Shown here: piece by piece, positions 53,543 to 62,828 of the stretch
Numbering within the stretch: position 1 is the stretch's first letter
How the letters are laid out: each line of letters starts with the position of its first letter
Assembly (NCBI GenBank): GCA_963621245.1
Contig: CAVFCW010000012.1
Location: forward strand, 1 to 64,000
Length of the DNA stretch: 64,000 nt
DNA from: SIG603 sp963621245
Lineage (GTDB): Bacteria > Bacillota > Clostridia > Oscillospirales > Acutalibacteraceae
Direction: 5' to 3'
Position numbers and translations under genes: made by a program
Notes under the pieces: generated by a model
Seen by the model: only the letters and a program-made list of their open reading frames with translations
Databases searched by the model: none
What the model was told of the DNA's origin: nothing

Positions 53543-53571
53543 GGGCAACCGCCGAATTTGACGGTTGTCCC
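53543..53571. repeat. Hairpin between capE and the acyltransferase gene
   Basis: GGGCAACCG pairs with CGGTTGTCCC (allowing one G-T), with a 10-base loop and no U tail. It may be an mRNA stability or processing element inside the operon. Confidence 0.45.
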
Positions 53572-53594
53572 ATGCTATGTTTAACAGAATTCAC

Positions 53595-54629
53595 TCAATC
53601 CTCTGCCAATCTCTCCTGAATGTAAGTCAGCTTGAGCATTTTTTCTTTTATTTCTTCTTTGTTAAGAAGTCTTGTATTATTGCTGTTAAACTCTGTCAAT
53701 GTGTTGCGCTTGACATCTCCGTCTCTGAAATATTTATCATAATTTAAGCCGCGATTATCAGCGGGAACGCGATAAAAATCTCCAAGGTCAATTGCCTTTG
53801 CACATTCCTCGTTTGTGAGAAGCGTCTCGTACATCTTTTCACCGTGACGAATACCGATAACTTTAATGTCCTCTTTCTTGCCGCCAAACATTTCTGTGAC
53901 AGCCTCTGCCTGGAGTCCTATTGAACAAGCCGGTGCTTTCATGATTAGAAGATCGCCGTTTTCTCCGTTTTCGAAAGCGTAAAGAACAAGATCGACAGCC
54001 TCCTCAAGTGACATAATAAATCTTGTCATTTTGGGTTCTGTAACCGTAATTGTGTTTCTGGCTTTTATCTGATCAATCCAAAGCGGAATTACCGACCCTC
54101 TGGAGCACATAACATTACCATAGCGTGTACAGCATATTTTGGTTTTACCGGAATATCTTGATTTTGCGATGGCAACGCTTTCTTCAAGTGACTTGGATTT
54201 TCCCATAGCATTTATTGGATATGCCGCTTTATCCGTTGAAAGGCAAATTACAGCTTCAACTCCCTCTTCTATTGCCGCCGTCAAAACATTGTCCGTTCCG
54301 ATGATATTAGTTTTAACAGCTTCCATCGGGAAGAACTCACATGACGGGACCTGTTTTAAAGCTGCGGCGTGGAAAATATAATCGACGCCGTGCATTGCGC
54401 TTTTGCAAGACTGCAAATCTCTTACATCACCGATATAGAATTTGATTTTCTCTGCAACCTCAGGCATTTTAGCCTGATATTCATGGCGCATATCATCCTG
54501 TTTTTTCTCGTCACGGGAGAAAATCCTTATCTCCCCTATATCTGTCTGTAAAAATCTGTTGAGAACAGCATTTCCGAACGAACCTGTTCCTCCTGTTATC
54601 ATTAATGTTTTTCCTGTAAATAAAGACAT
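53595..54629 (-). CDS. capE: CapE: UDP-GlcNAc 4,6-dehydratase/5-epimerase
   Basis: CapE performs the first step of UDP-L-FucNAc synthesis. The 344-aa extended SDR has TGGTGSFGN at residues 11-19, the RDEKKQDDMRHEY segment, HAAALKQVPSCE and LSTDKAAYPINAMGKSK; the Met-x-x-x-Lys in place of Tyr-x-x-x-Lys is characteristic of CapE. The ATG at 54629 follows GAGGAGAAT. Confidence 0.94.
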   Translation of the reverse strand: MSLFTGKTLMITGGTGSFGNAVLNRFLQTDIGEIRIFSRDEKKQDDMRHEYQAKMPEVAEKIKFYIGDVRDLQSCKSAMHGVDYIFHAAALKQVPSCEFFPMEAVKTNIIGTDNVLTAAIEEGVEAVICLSTDKAAYPINAMGKSKSLEESVAIAKSRYSGKTKICCTRYGNVMCSRGSVIPLWIDQIKARNTITVTEPKMTRFIMSLEEAVDLVLYAFENGENGDLLIMKAPACSIGLQAEAVTEMFGGKKEDIKVIGIRHGEKMYETLLTNEECAKAIDLGDFYRVPADNRGLNYDKYFRDGDVKRNTLTEFNSNNTRLLNKEEIKEKMLKLTYIQERLAED

Positions 54630-54644
54630 TTTTATTCTCCTCAA

Positions 54645-56174
54645 TTATCCTCTGTTTTTTAGTTTATTTATAATGTATTTAATGTTCTTTGGGCCCGCAA
54701 AAATCAAAGCACTGATAAGTAGCGCAAGCACTCCGCAAGTTCCTCCGAAAATAATAAATTTTATCCATGTATTTGCATTTAATACAGAATGTATTGGTGC
54801 AATGACGATATATATAACTAAAGATGCAATTAGCATTTTCAGTACGGGTTTAAAGAAAGATGTTATCGCAATTTTCATCTTCTTGCACGGATAAATAGGA
54901 ATAAACACTCCATAAAACAACACTGTAAGCACGAGCGTTGTAAGCGGAACAGCATATATTCCAATTGGTGTATAATTAATCAACACCACCATTGAACCTA
55001 TATTGGTAACACCTGCCAATATAACAAGTAACGATGGTATTTTTACCCTGTCCATTACTATATTCAGATTCGCAACAGGCCAGACACAACCGATAACAAG
55101 CATACGCGAAATATCAATTAAGGAGAGCTTACACAGCAAATCAGTATCTGTTCCCGGAACCCACAAAGAGTAAAATTCTCTGTTAAAGATAATCAAAATC
55201 ATGATTATAGGTGTAACAATAGTGCCCATAATAGACTGTGCCTGATTAACCTCTTTTACTAATTCGTCTGTATTACCTTTGGCATACTTATTAGCCACCC
55301 TCGGCATAAACACGCCATTAATTGTTGTGATAACTCCGCTTAGCAATGTCGGCATAGTCTTTGTTATAGACAAGTTACCCGCTGCTGTCTCACCAAGCAG
55401 TATATTCCCAACCATCATATCAGAGCTTGATAAAAGTAAATCGCCAATTTGATTTACAGAATTCCATACCCCCACTTTTAGTGTTTTAACCACAAGTCTG
55501 GCATCAAATAAATCTCGGCTCACATTGAATCCGGGTATCAGTTTTTTAGAGATTGAAATCTGTATGACGGAATTAAATATTTCCATTATGCACAACACTG
55601 CTCCCATCTGAATAATAGATGGTTTAAACAGTGTGAAAATAATTACGTACAGTAAAACTCTCAATATGGATTTTGCCAAACTCACATAAGCGCTTATATC
55701 TGTCCTGTTTTTTACATAAGTAGAACATCCGTAAACAGAGCTCACATATCTGATGATCATGGCGCCAAATACCAGTGTAAACAAAACCTGAACACTGAAC
55801 AAATATTGATTTGAAACATTAAAAATCACATATACCTTCAAAACAATAATTGCAAGTATAGGAATAAGCGCCAAGCTCAATATAACATTTGAAAAGAAAA
55901 TAGAAGAAAAGTAAGTTTTCGCTTTTCTCTCATTTCCACGCACAAGTTCAACCGCTATGTATTTAGAAGCCATAGAATTAAGGGCTGTTGCTATAACTGT
56001 TATATAACTGACAACACTATTAGCCAAACTGTAAAATCCATATAATTCTGCGCCCAGATTATTTACAATATACGGAGTGAGCCAAAAGCTTATAACTATC
56101 GAAACAACATGCGCAAACAAATTGGCAATCAAGCTGACAGATAAGTTTTTTGCGCCCATATTATCTTTTGACAT
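54645..56174 (-). CDS. Polysaccharide flippase (Wzx/PST family)
   Basis: A 509-aa membrane protein with 12-14 hydrophobic helices of the MVF/PST type that moves lipid-linked repeat units across the membrane. The N-terminal NLSVSLIANLFAHVVSIVIS and the FRxxxNP-like gating region fit the family. It lies between a glycosyltransferase gene and capE. Confidence 0.9.
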   Translation of the reverse strand: MSKDNMGAKNLSVSLIANLFAHVVSIVISFWLTPYIVNNLGAELYGFYSLANSVVSYITVIATALNSMASKYIAVELVRGNERKAKTYFSSIFFSNVILSLALIPILAIIVLKVYVIFNVSNQYLFSVQVLFTLVFGAMIIRYVSSVYGCSTYVKNRTDISAYVSLAKSILRVLLYVIIFTLFKPSIIQMGAVLCIMEIFNSVIQISISKKLIPGFNVSRDLFDARLVVKTLKVGVWNSVNQIGDLLLSSSDMMVGNILLGETAAGNLSITKTMPTLLSGVITTINGVFMPRVANKYAKGNTDELVKEVNQAQSIMGTIVTPIIMILIIFNREFYSLWVPGTDTDLLCKLSLIDISRMLVIGCVWPVANLNIVMDRVKIPSLLVILAGVTNIGSMVVLINYTPIGIYAVPLTTLVLTVLFYGVFIPIYPCKKMKIAITSFFKPVLKMLIASLVIYIVIAPIHSVLNANTWIKFIIFGGTCGVLALLISALIFAGPKNIKYIINKLKNRG

Positions 56175-56239
56175 ATATATTAATGTATGATTTCGAATTC
56201 ATACAAATCCTCCTATAACATGATATTAGTAAAACTAAT

Positions 56240-57529
56240 TTATACCCCTCTCAGCAGTTTGCTTATTTTTCCTTCCATTTTGATGATTGACGGAATTCTT
56301 TTAAAACACGGGATTTTCTTGATTTTATAATTTAAAACTCTTAACCATTTGAAGTTATTCGAATAATTTGTTGTTGGGGAAACTATTTTTACTTTGTCAC
56401 CGTTGACAACACTCAAAAAAAGCTCATACCACATTTCAGAAATATACTTGGGATTAAATTTATTTTTCACTAGTTTTATTGCTTCTTCAGAGTACATATT
56501 GTTTAATTCACTGTCTTTTAAAAGTTTTGCTACTGCATCAGCCAATGCACTTTCTTTGAAAATAAGTATTCCTGTTTTCTTATTCTCGATAACATCGGGC
56601 ATACCATTAGTATTTTTCGATACCACCGGTATTCCGGCTGCTTCCATCTCCAAAGCACTGATCGGGCATACTTCGGTTCGACCTGTTGGATTAACAACTC
56701 CTACCTTAGTTTGTGCGTATATTTCTGATTTTTCACTTCCCATGATTCCCATCAGATGAACTGAAGGAAGAATTTTACCGTCATCTCCAAGCAGATATTG
56801 GCTAAAGGAATCCTCGTAAGATTTTTCAGCTAAATTCAAATCACCAAATTGAGTCTTTTTTCCGTATAAATTCCCTTTTCCCAATACATATAGTTCAGCA
56901 TCAGGAACTTTCTCTAAAATATGTTTCCAAGCTTTTGCCAAAACATGAAAGCCCTTTCCCGGTACTATTGCTCCTACATAAGTAACTACATTATTCAAAT
57001 TTGAATTACGAATCGTATACTCATCAGTATTAAACATATTGGGAATATAAACAGCCTTATTAATGACCGTATCGTCAATATATCGATCATAATGTTCTCT
57101 AACTAAAAAGACTGTTCTTTTTATGTATTGACAATTAGAAATGGTATCTAAAATATCTCCTCTAATCCAATTGTGTATCCAAACTACTGCATTAACTTTA
57201 CACTCTTCTAAAACCGGAGCTAATTCAAGAACATTGCCAAATGTAAAAAGCAACAAATCGACATTATCTTTTTTTGCTTCATATACACTATCTACTACAC
57301 AATCTATTTTTATATATTGAACATTTTTATTTGTAGGCATTTCTATTGATTCACAGCCCTCTTTATAGCGGTAAACAATCAATTGAATATCATTATAGAA
57401 TTTAGGTAAATAATAAATTAAATTTAAATAGCAAAACTGAGTCCCCCCAACTCCGGGATTCCCCTTGTTAGGAAGCCTGCAATCCAATCCATCTCTTACA
57501 ATGTCATCGTAAATAATTCCTACTTTCAT
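56240..57529 (-). CDS. Glycosyltransferase family 4 protein
   Basis: A 429-aa GT-B-fold sugar transferase. The second domain carries VGAIVPGKGFHVLAKAWKH and the donor-binding motif near GRTEVCPISALEMEAAGIPVV (E-x7-E type). The N-terminal domain opens with KVGIIYDDIV. GGAGG precedes the ATG. The donor and acceptor are unknown. Confidence 0.85.
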   Translation of the reverse strand: MKVGIIYDDIVRDGLDCRLPNKGNPGVGGTQFCYLNLIYYLPKFYNDIQLIVYRYKEGCESIEMPTNKNVQYIKIDCVVDSVYEAKKDNVDLLLFTFGNVLELAPVLEECKVNAVVWIHNWIRGDILDTISNCQYIKRTVFLVREHYDRYIDDTVINKAVYIPNMFNTDEYTIRNSNLNNVVTYVGAIVPGKGFHVLAKAWKHILEKVPDAELYVLGKGNLYGKKTQFGDLNLAEKSYEDSFSQYLLGDDGKILPSVHLMGIMGSEKSEIYAQTKVGVVNPTGRTEVCPISALEMEAAGIPVVSKNTNGMPDVIENKKTGILIFKESALADAVAKLLKDSELNNMYSEEAIKLVKNKFNPKYISEMWYELFLSVVNGDKVKIVSPTTNYSNNFKWLRVLNYKIKKIPCFKRIPSIIKMEGKISKLLRGV

Positions 57530-57687
57530 CCATTCTACCTCCTAAAACAGTCTCAACAGCCTCTATATAATCTAACAAAACTACATCTTGTTAATTCAAA
57601 AGGATAGTTTTTGCCATTCGAACTTTGAAAAATCCGCTTAACTGAAGTTAGTAATTCACCCTTTTGAAAATTTATCTTTTCCTTCCG

Positions 57688-58809
57688 TCACAGCATTACA
57701 TAGAACAACCAAAAAATAGGATTGTACATGTATGTTCCTGACACCATCAGCATAATAAAATTGACAATAAAAATAGGACGCATAAATTCCTCAAAGCTAT
57801 CCTTTTTCGCATCAATGACATATTTTTTAGCCATAAATCCCGAGGCAATTGCTATAAACAATGCATATAAAACTCCGCCTTGTAAAAGAACTTCTAAAAA
57901 AAGATTGTGTGGATAATATCCCAAATAACTATAATATTCAAACAAGCCACATCCAAGCGGATGAGCTTTAATCATCGAAATTGCACTATCAAACACATTC
58001 TTTCTACCTGCTTCTTCCAAATCTATTCCGCCGCTTAACGAAAACATGGACGAAACCCTCTGAAATTCTTCTCTAAACATGCCGTTTTTCAGAATGTTAA
58101 ACATCACTATCAAAATTAACGGTATAATTAAAAATCTAAGTAATCGTTTTATGTTAAATTCTCTCTTCTCATAAAAAAACATGTACAGTATTACGCTTAC
58201 AATACATACAACAAATGGTCCGGAGGCAGATGATACCATGCATGATATAAACTGTAATATTAATAAACAAAACTTAACCATTTCGTTCCACTTGCACAAA
58301 AACAAATTCAAAGTAAATGCAAAGGCTGCACAATATCCTGCGTTCTGATAAGTCCCCGAGCCAAATCCTCTTCTAAGCGTTACCGATCCGTAAATTATAT
58401 ATCTAGCCAAAAACAGTGTGGTTGCTACTGTAAAAAGGATCATGCAGAACATGCATGCTCTATATAATTTTTTCTTATCAAAAGAATCAAATCTAATTAA
58501 TCCTAAAAATATTGGGGGAACTATATAAGTAACTGAAATAAACTTAAAAGAGTCCACGTCATTACTATATGATGGAATAGCCAAACTTATTATCAAAAAT
58601 GTAACCAGCGCCAATGACCACTGAGAAATAACTAACCTTCTCTTCTCCACCAAACAACTATATAGGCCAAATAGCATAACAATTACGAAAACTATTCCTA
58701 TATACTTTGAAAAGAAATCCCCCCAAATACTGTTATATCCTAAAATGCAAGTAACAGAATAATATAAATATGAAGAAAAAAGGGTTCCTACAATAAAATA
58801 CTCACTCAT
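57688..58809 (-). CDS. Wzy-type polysaccharide polymerase / O-antigen ligase family protein
   Basis: A 373-aa membrane protein with about 10-12 helices. The periplasmic loop motif GYYPHNLFLEVLLQGG is typical of the Wzy_C/O-antigen ligase family. It should polymerise repeat units outside the membrane. The frame stays open for about 44 codons past its TGA, starting with the basic RKEK, so the end might be premature. Confidence 0.85.
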   Translation of the reverse strand: MSEYFIVGTLFSSYLYYSVTCILGYNSIWGDFFSKYIGIVFVIVMLFGLYSCLVEKRRLVISQWSLALVTFLIISLAIPSYSNDVDSFKFISVTYIVPPIFLGLIRFDSFDKKKLYRACMFCMILFTVATTLFLARYIIYGSVTLRRGFGSGTYQNAGYCAAFAFTLNLFLCKWNEMVKFCLLILQFISCMVSSASGPFVVCIVSVILYMFFYEKREFNIKRLLRFLIIPLILIVMFNILKNGMFREEFQRVSSMFSLSGGIDLEEAGRKNVFDSAISMIKAHPLGCGLFEYYSYLGYYPHNLFLEVLLQGGVLYALFIAIASGFMAKKYVIDAKKDSFEEFMRPIFIVNFIMLMVSGTYMYNPIFWLFYVML

Positions 58810-58822
58810 AATCTCATATCTT

Positions 58823-60028
58823 TCATATTAATTTTCCAAAAATATCCAAAACTGCATTTGGAGAACTATTGTAGAATGTTTGTTCTATATCGTTAAAATC
58901 GATTTTTCTGTTCCTGTTGCTTATTAAAAACTCTTCGAGAATAATTCGTGCATCCTCTACACTTATTCTTTTTTGATTAATGCAACAAGCTAATTCATAT
59001 TTTCTAAGATATTTCAATGTAGCGTCATCATCCATAAAATAAGAAGATATAATAGGTTTGCCATACGAAATATAATCGAAAATTTTGCCAGAAATCGCAT
59101 TTGAATTGCTTGCTCCAAGATTCAAGAAACAGTCAGCATCGCCCATTATTGTCAACAAATTATCTCTCGGGATGAAATCAAAACTCTTTATAATACCTTT
59201 AAACCCTTGTTTCTTTTTTTCAATAATGCTCTTCGCCTCATTTTTACCTATAAAAATAAGACATACATTATCAATCCCGCTAAATGCATCAATAATAAAA
59301 CTTGGGTTTCTTTCGGGCATACAAAGATATCCGGTGTACAAAATATTGATATAATCTTTCTCAAAGATGGATTGCTCATTGCTACTTTTTTTACCATTTT
59401 CAGGCTTATGCAAAAAGGCAGGGTTCAAGTAAACAGTGTTATCATTAAAATTTATGTTACTTTCATCATAATATTGTCTGCTTGCTTCCATTCTTATAAC
59501 TACATCCGCATTAAGCACATTTTCTAATTCAAATTTTATTTTTCTCTTTTGCGCAAACTGCTTAGGAAGATATTTAGGAACCTTTCCACAAGCATATCCG
59601 TCTATAAAATATGGCACATGCTTAATATTCGGATATTTTTTCTTTAATCTTGCTCCTACCTCCAATGTTTCAATTGGAAAAACAACAGAAACCACTATAT
59701 CAATATTGTTCTTTTCACAAATCTCAACAGCTTTTTTCTCAAATTTACTCATCATTATAGGATGAGTGTTAGGATAAAACGGTGCAAAGAGTAAAAGTCT
59801 TAATCTGTTGAATATTTGCTTTTCTAATCTTGAACCTTTAGCATTCTCGCCGACATGTTTGTTATATAGAGAATACACGCCTTCCTCATAAGTTTGATCC
59901 CCATTTATAGCTAAGCAAAAAACATTATATTTCTTTTTAGCTTCTTTAATTACTGCTTCAGCCGCAAGTGATGTCGGTGAGGTTTTTGCAGGATATTCGT
60001 TTAGCAAAAAAAGAATATTCTTATTCAT
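58823..60028 (-). CDS. Glycosyltransferase (GT-B fold)
   Basis: A 401-aa glycosyltransferase-like protein. The C-terminal domain has NILYTGYLCMPERN and a nucleotide-binding segment ADCFLNLGASNSNAISGKIF followed by YGKPII. It fits GT-B enzymes of capsule loci, but the family call is weaker than for its neighbours. GGAGATT precedes the ATG. Confidence 0.75.
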   Translation of the reverse strand: MNKNILFLLNEYPAKTSPTSLAAEAVIKEAKKKYNVFCLAINGDQTYEEGVYSLYNKHVGENAKGSRLEKQIFNRLRLLLFAPFYPNTHPIMMSKFEKKAVEICEKNNIDIVVSVVFPIETLEVGARLKKKYPNIKHVPYFIDGYACGKVPKYLPKQFAQKRKIKFELENVLNADVVIRMEASRQYYDESNINFNDNTVYLNPAFLHKPENGKKSSNEQSIFEKDYINILYTGYLCMPERNPSFIIDAFSGIDNVCLIFIGKNEAKSIIEKKKQGFKGIIKSFDFIPRDNLLTIMGDADCFLNLGASNSNAISGKIFDYISYGKPIISSYFMDDDATLKYLRKYELACCINQKRISVEDARIILEEFLISNRNRKIDFNDIEQTFYNSSPNAVLDIFGKLI

Positions 60029-60048
60029 ACAAATCTCCTATTGATAGG

Positions 60049-61206
60049 TTAATGAGTTACCGATTCTATACTTCTTTTAGCAATGTCATAATACGAAAAA
60101 GCCTTTCTTCCTCTTTCTTCGGCAATAAGTTTCATTTGGAAGTAAACATCTTTGTTTTCAACAATTTTCTTAAGAACACTTGCTATCTCTTCAGTCTTAT
60201 CTTCATAGATGAATTTAATGTTTCCACCAACATCCACATGTGTTGTACCGTCCCAATATTTGCAGACCATAGGTATTCCCAGCCCTGCAACCTGTTCCCA
60301 GAAAACCGAATGTCGTCCCGGAAATACTACTAAATCCGCTGCCGCAAAATATTGATCCGTCATCTTTGAGTCTATCCATCCTATATACTGAACATTAGGC
60401 GAACACAGCTTGTTCACTTCGTCCTTCAGATTATCCACAACAGAACCGAAAACCAAAAGCTTTACATTTGGCATTTTCAAATCATTAACAGCTTGCATGA
60501 GGAGAAGTGTCTGCTTCTTCGCTTCGTCTATTTTCCCTCCTGTGATAATCAAAAAGTCCTCAGGATCGATTTTATACTTTGCTCTTATATTCTCTTTTAT
60601 TTCCGGCTTTAAAGCTGCTTCCGTCTTTTCATCATCGGCTCCCATAACAAGTAATTTTACTTTACTCTTTGGTAGCCCATACATTTTCTCAAGAAATTCA
60701 ACGCGAGAAGGCATCACACCGTAAAAGATTTCTGTAACCGGCAATAAACTTTGCGCGCATCTTTTCCAAATGATTTTGTGCAATACATTCCTTGATATCC
60801 AATTAGTTGCACTATTGGAATAGTCCGCGTGGTTGTCAATGTACACTTTGACCTTTGGGTGTATTTTCTTATATTTGACAATTTGTTTTGAATCCAGAAA
60901 TTGACAACTGTGAACAAATAGAATATCAGGTTTCTCCTTTTCAATTGTTTTGTACAGATCAGGATACTTTTGAAATTTACTAAGAGGCTTACCCGACTTT
61001 TCTGCAAGTCGTATTACTTTTACTCCATCCTCATTTATATAGTCGCTCTCTTCTGTTTCTACTTTTTTCCCATCATTATAAACGAGCTTATTAGCAATCA
61101 ATGTCACTTCATTTCCAAGCTTTGCATGATACTTTGACAGAAGGTTCTCCTGATAACTCCAACCTTCGGTATAAACACCGCTCACACAAATGTGTACTAT
61201 TTTCAT
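60049..61206 (-). CDS. Glycosyltransferase family 4 protein
   Basis: A 385-aa GT4-type protein: N-terminal KIVHICVSGVYTEGWSYQEN (acceptor domain) and C-terminal FLIITGGKIDEAKKQ with a donor-site VFPGRHSVFWEQVAGLGIPMV. GGTGACAAT precedes the ATG. Confidence 0.85.
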   Translation of the reverse strand: MKIVHICVSGVYTEGWSYQENLLSKYHAKLGNEVTLIANKLVYNDGKKVETEESDYINEDGVKVIRLAEKSGKPLSKFQKYPDLYKTIEKEKPDILFVHSCQFLDSKQIVKYKKIHPKVKVYIDNHADYSNSATNWISRNVLHKIIWKRCAQSLLPVTEIFYGVMPSRVEFLEKMYGLPKSKVKLLVMGADDEKTEAALKPEIKENIRAKYKIDPEDFLIITGGKIDEAKKQTLLLMQAVNDLKMPNVKLLVFGSVVDNLKDEVNKLCSPNVQYIGWIDSKMTDQYFAAADLVVFPGRHSVFWEQVAGLGIPMVCKYWDGTTHVDVGGNIKFIYEDKTEEIASVLKKIVENKDVYFQMKLIAEERGRKAFSYYDIAKRSIESVTH

Positions 61207-61219
61207 ATTGTCACCTTTT

Positions 61220-61749
61220 TTACAACCGATAAAGTTCCATGTACCTTTCAGTCATCATTTCTTTACCTATCAAAACCAAGGATTCAATTTTCAGCGCATT
61301 TTCAAAAGTTCTGTTTAGAAGACACTCTTTTAATGCCTTATAATCCTTCTGCACTACCACGCAAGACGGCGTATATGCACTCTCAGGACTTCCACCAGTT
61401 GCATATGTAACAACAGGCGTTCCGCATGCAACTGCCTCAAGATTGGTGGTCGGAAAATTATCCTGAATCGTAGAATTCACAAACACATCGGCAATTCCAT
61501 ACAGCTCACGTAGTTCCGCTTGGCTGTTTGTCCTCTCAATTGCAATAATTCTCTTAGGAAGAATCTTCTTAATATCTTCGGTAACACCAACCATCACAAT
61601 CGAATATTCACTTGGAAGATCGTCAGCCAACCGAATAAAATCATCAAGTCCTTTACGCTCTCCCCAAAATGCCGCTACACCAAGCAACACAATTTTACCT
61701 GTAAGGCCATAGCGTTGCCTTAATTCGAAGAAGCCTTTACCCCCCCCCC
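61220..61749 (-). pseudogene. Glycosyltransferase C-terminal domain lacking its N-terminus
   Basis: An open frame encoding only the donor-binding half of a WcaC-like GT4 enzyme: FFELRQRYGLTGKIVLLGV, FWGERKGLDDFIRLADDL, then DVFVNSTIQDNFPTTNLEA and CGTPVVTYATGG. It is closely similar to the second half of the gene just upstream, so the two look like tandem paralogues, one of which has lost about 200 N-terminal residues. It has no ribosome site and begins at the G10 tract; adding one G to the tract would fuse it to the upstream gene. Confidence 0.75.
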
Positions 61750-62653
61750 AAGAATTAATTCATGGTACTCTGTTGTCACAAGATCCTTGTCAAGAGTTGG
61801 CAAAACTGACACAGCAAAATTGTTCTTTGTATACTCTTCTGTAAGGTATTTGATAACACCGTCTATATCGCCTTTTTCAAATGCAATGCCATTTCGTCCA
61901 TCCAAACATTCCGGGCTTCCGCCTGTTCGATATGTTATAACAGGTGTTCCGCATGCAAGTGCTTCAAGATTGACTGTTGGGTAATTATCTCTATAGGTGA
62001 GATTCAAAAACACATCTGCCGCACTGTAAATCTGAGCAAGTTCTTTTGTGCTGTTAGTTCGCTCAATCCCTATAATTCCTTGTGGCAAATCCTTAAGTTG
62101 TGATTTATCGAGTCCTACAAGAACAATAGCAAATCGATCATCAAGTGTTTTGGCAAGCTTATAGAAATCCTGCAATCCTTTTCCTTGTCCCCACCAAGTG
62201 GAACAGCCCATCAGCAAAATTTTATTTCCTATGCCGTGTACTTTCTTAAAATCGTTTTCAAGTGGGTAAAACTGTCCAAGATCAATTCCATTGGGAATAA
62301 CTTGTATCTTCTTATCTTTCAAGTACGACTGTGAAACAAGCCCCGCAAGCCATCTTGACGGAGTGACTATAGTCATATCCTGAACAGCAGAAAACAACTT
62401 TTTCTTTCTATTGTAATTTGCTTTGGATCTGTCAATATATGACTTAGGATATCCTCTATAGACTGGGCAATCTGAACAGCCCATTTTCCATTTTTCACAA
62501 TTTACAATGTCGCATGTTCCGCTATGACCTGTAAACGACCACATATCGTGAAGAGTCCATATAACACGCTTGTTTCTCTTGATTAAATAATCAAAAAGAA
62601 TTTTTGTGTTGATATAGTATCCATGTATGTTATGTAAATGAACAACATCGGTG
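61720..62653 (-). pseudogene. WcaC-like glycosyltransferase (gene B), C-terminal part cut by the inversion
   Basis: A GT4 enzyme of the WcaC type without a start in its present state. Reading from the junction: TDVVHLHNIHGYY, then FTGHSGTCDIVNCEKWKMGC, NGIDLGQF, GCSTWWGQGKGLQDF, DVFLNLTYRDNYPTVNLEA and CGTPVITYRTGG. It ends through the G10 tract (61740-61749) with VKASSN and TAA at 61720. The missing N-terminus is found inverted at 62829-63105; joined, they form a 401-aa enzyme in frame. An internal ATG at 62544 lacks family support as a start. Confidence 0.85.
61740..61749 (-). repeat. G10 homopolymer tract
   Basis: Ten consecutive G on the coding (minus) strand near the end of gene B. With 10 G the frame ends after VKASSN; with 9 G a TAA follows the tract; with 8 or 11 G the frame runs on into the paralogous domain. 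This has the features of a slipped-strand switch. Confidence 0.85.
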
Positions 62654-62817
62654 GCTTTGGTTGGTGGTGTGAGAGTGATAATAGCGAGAAATTTGCTGCA
62701 AAGGCAAAGAAGATTATTTCACTAGATTTAGAAGCTGCTTCAGTGGCGGAGTTCAGATATCTTCTTGAAAACTATAGTACAGAAGGTGCTTATGAGAAGA
62801 TAATAAGCCACATTTGA
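62654..62817 (+). pseudogene. C-terminal end of glycosyltransferase gene A (inverted fragment)
   Basis: On the plus strand this reads FGWWCESDNSEKFAAKAKKI and on to HI and a TGA at 62815. It is the natural end of the GT4 protein whose body lies on the minus strand at 63106-64000. It has no start of its own. Confidence 0.85.
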
Positions 62818-62828
62818 AGGAGACTTTC

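Noticed and set aside
53543..53571. Terminator between capE and the acyltransferase gene
   Set aside because: The stem is good but there is no U-rich tail on either strand, so it is listed only as a hairpin.
62544..62544. ATG at 62544 as the true start of the glycosyltransferase
   Set aside because: Family-specific sequence (DVVHLHNIHGYY) continues in frame upstream of it to the inversion junction, so the gene is truncated rather than short.
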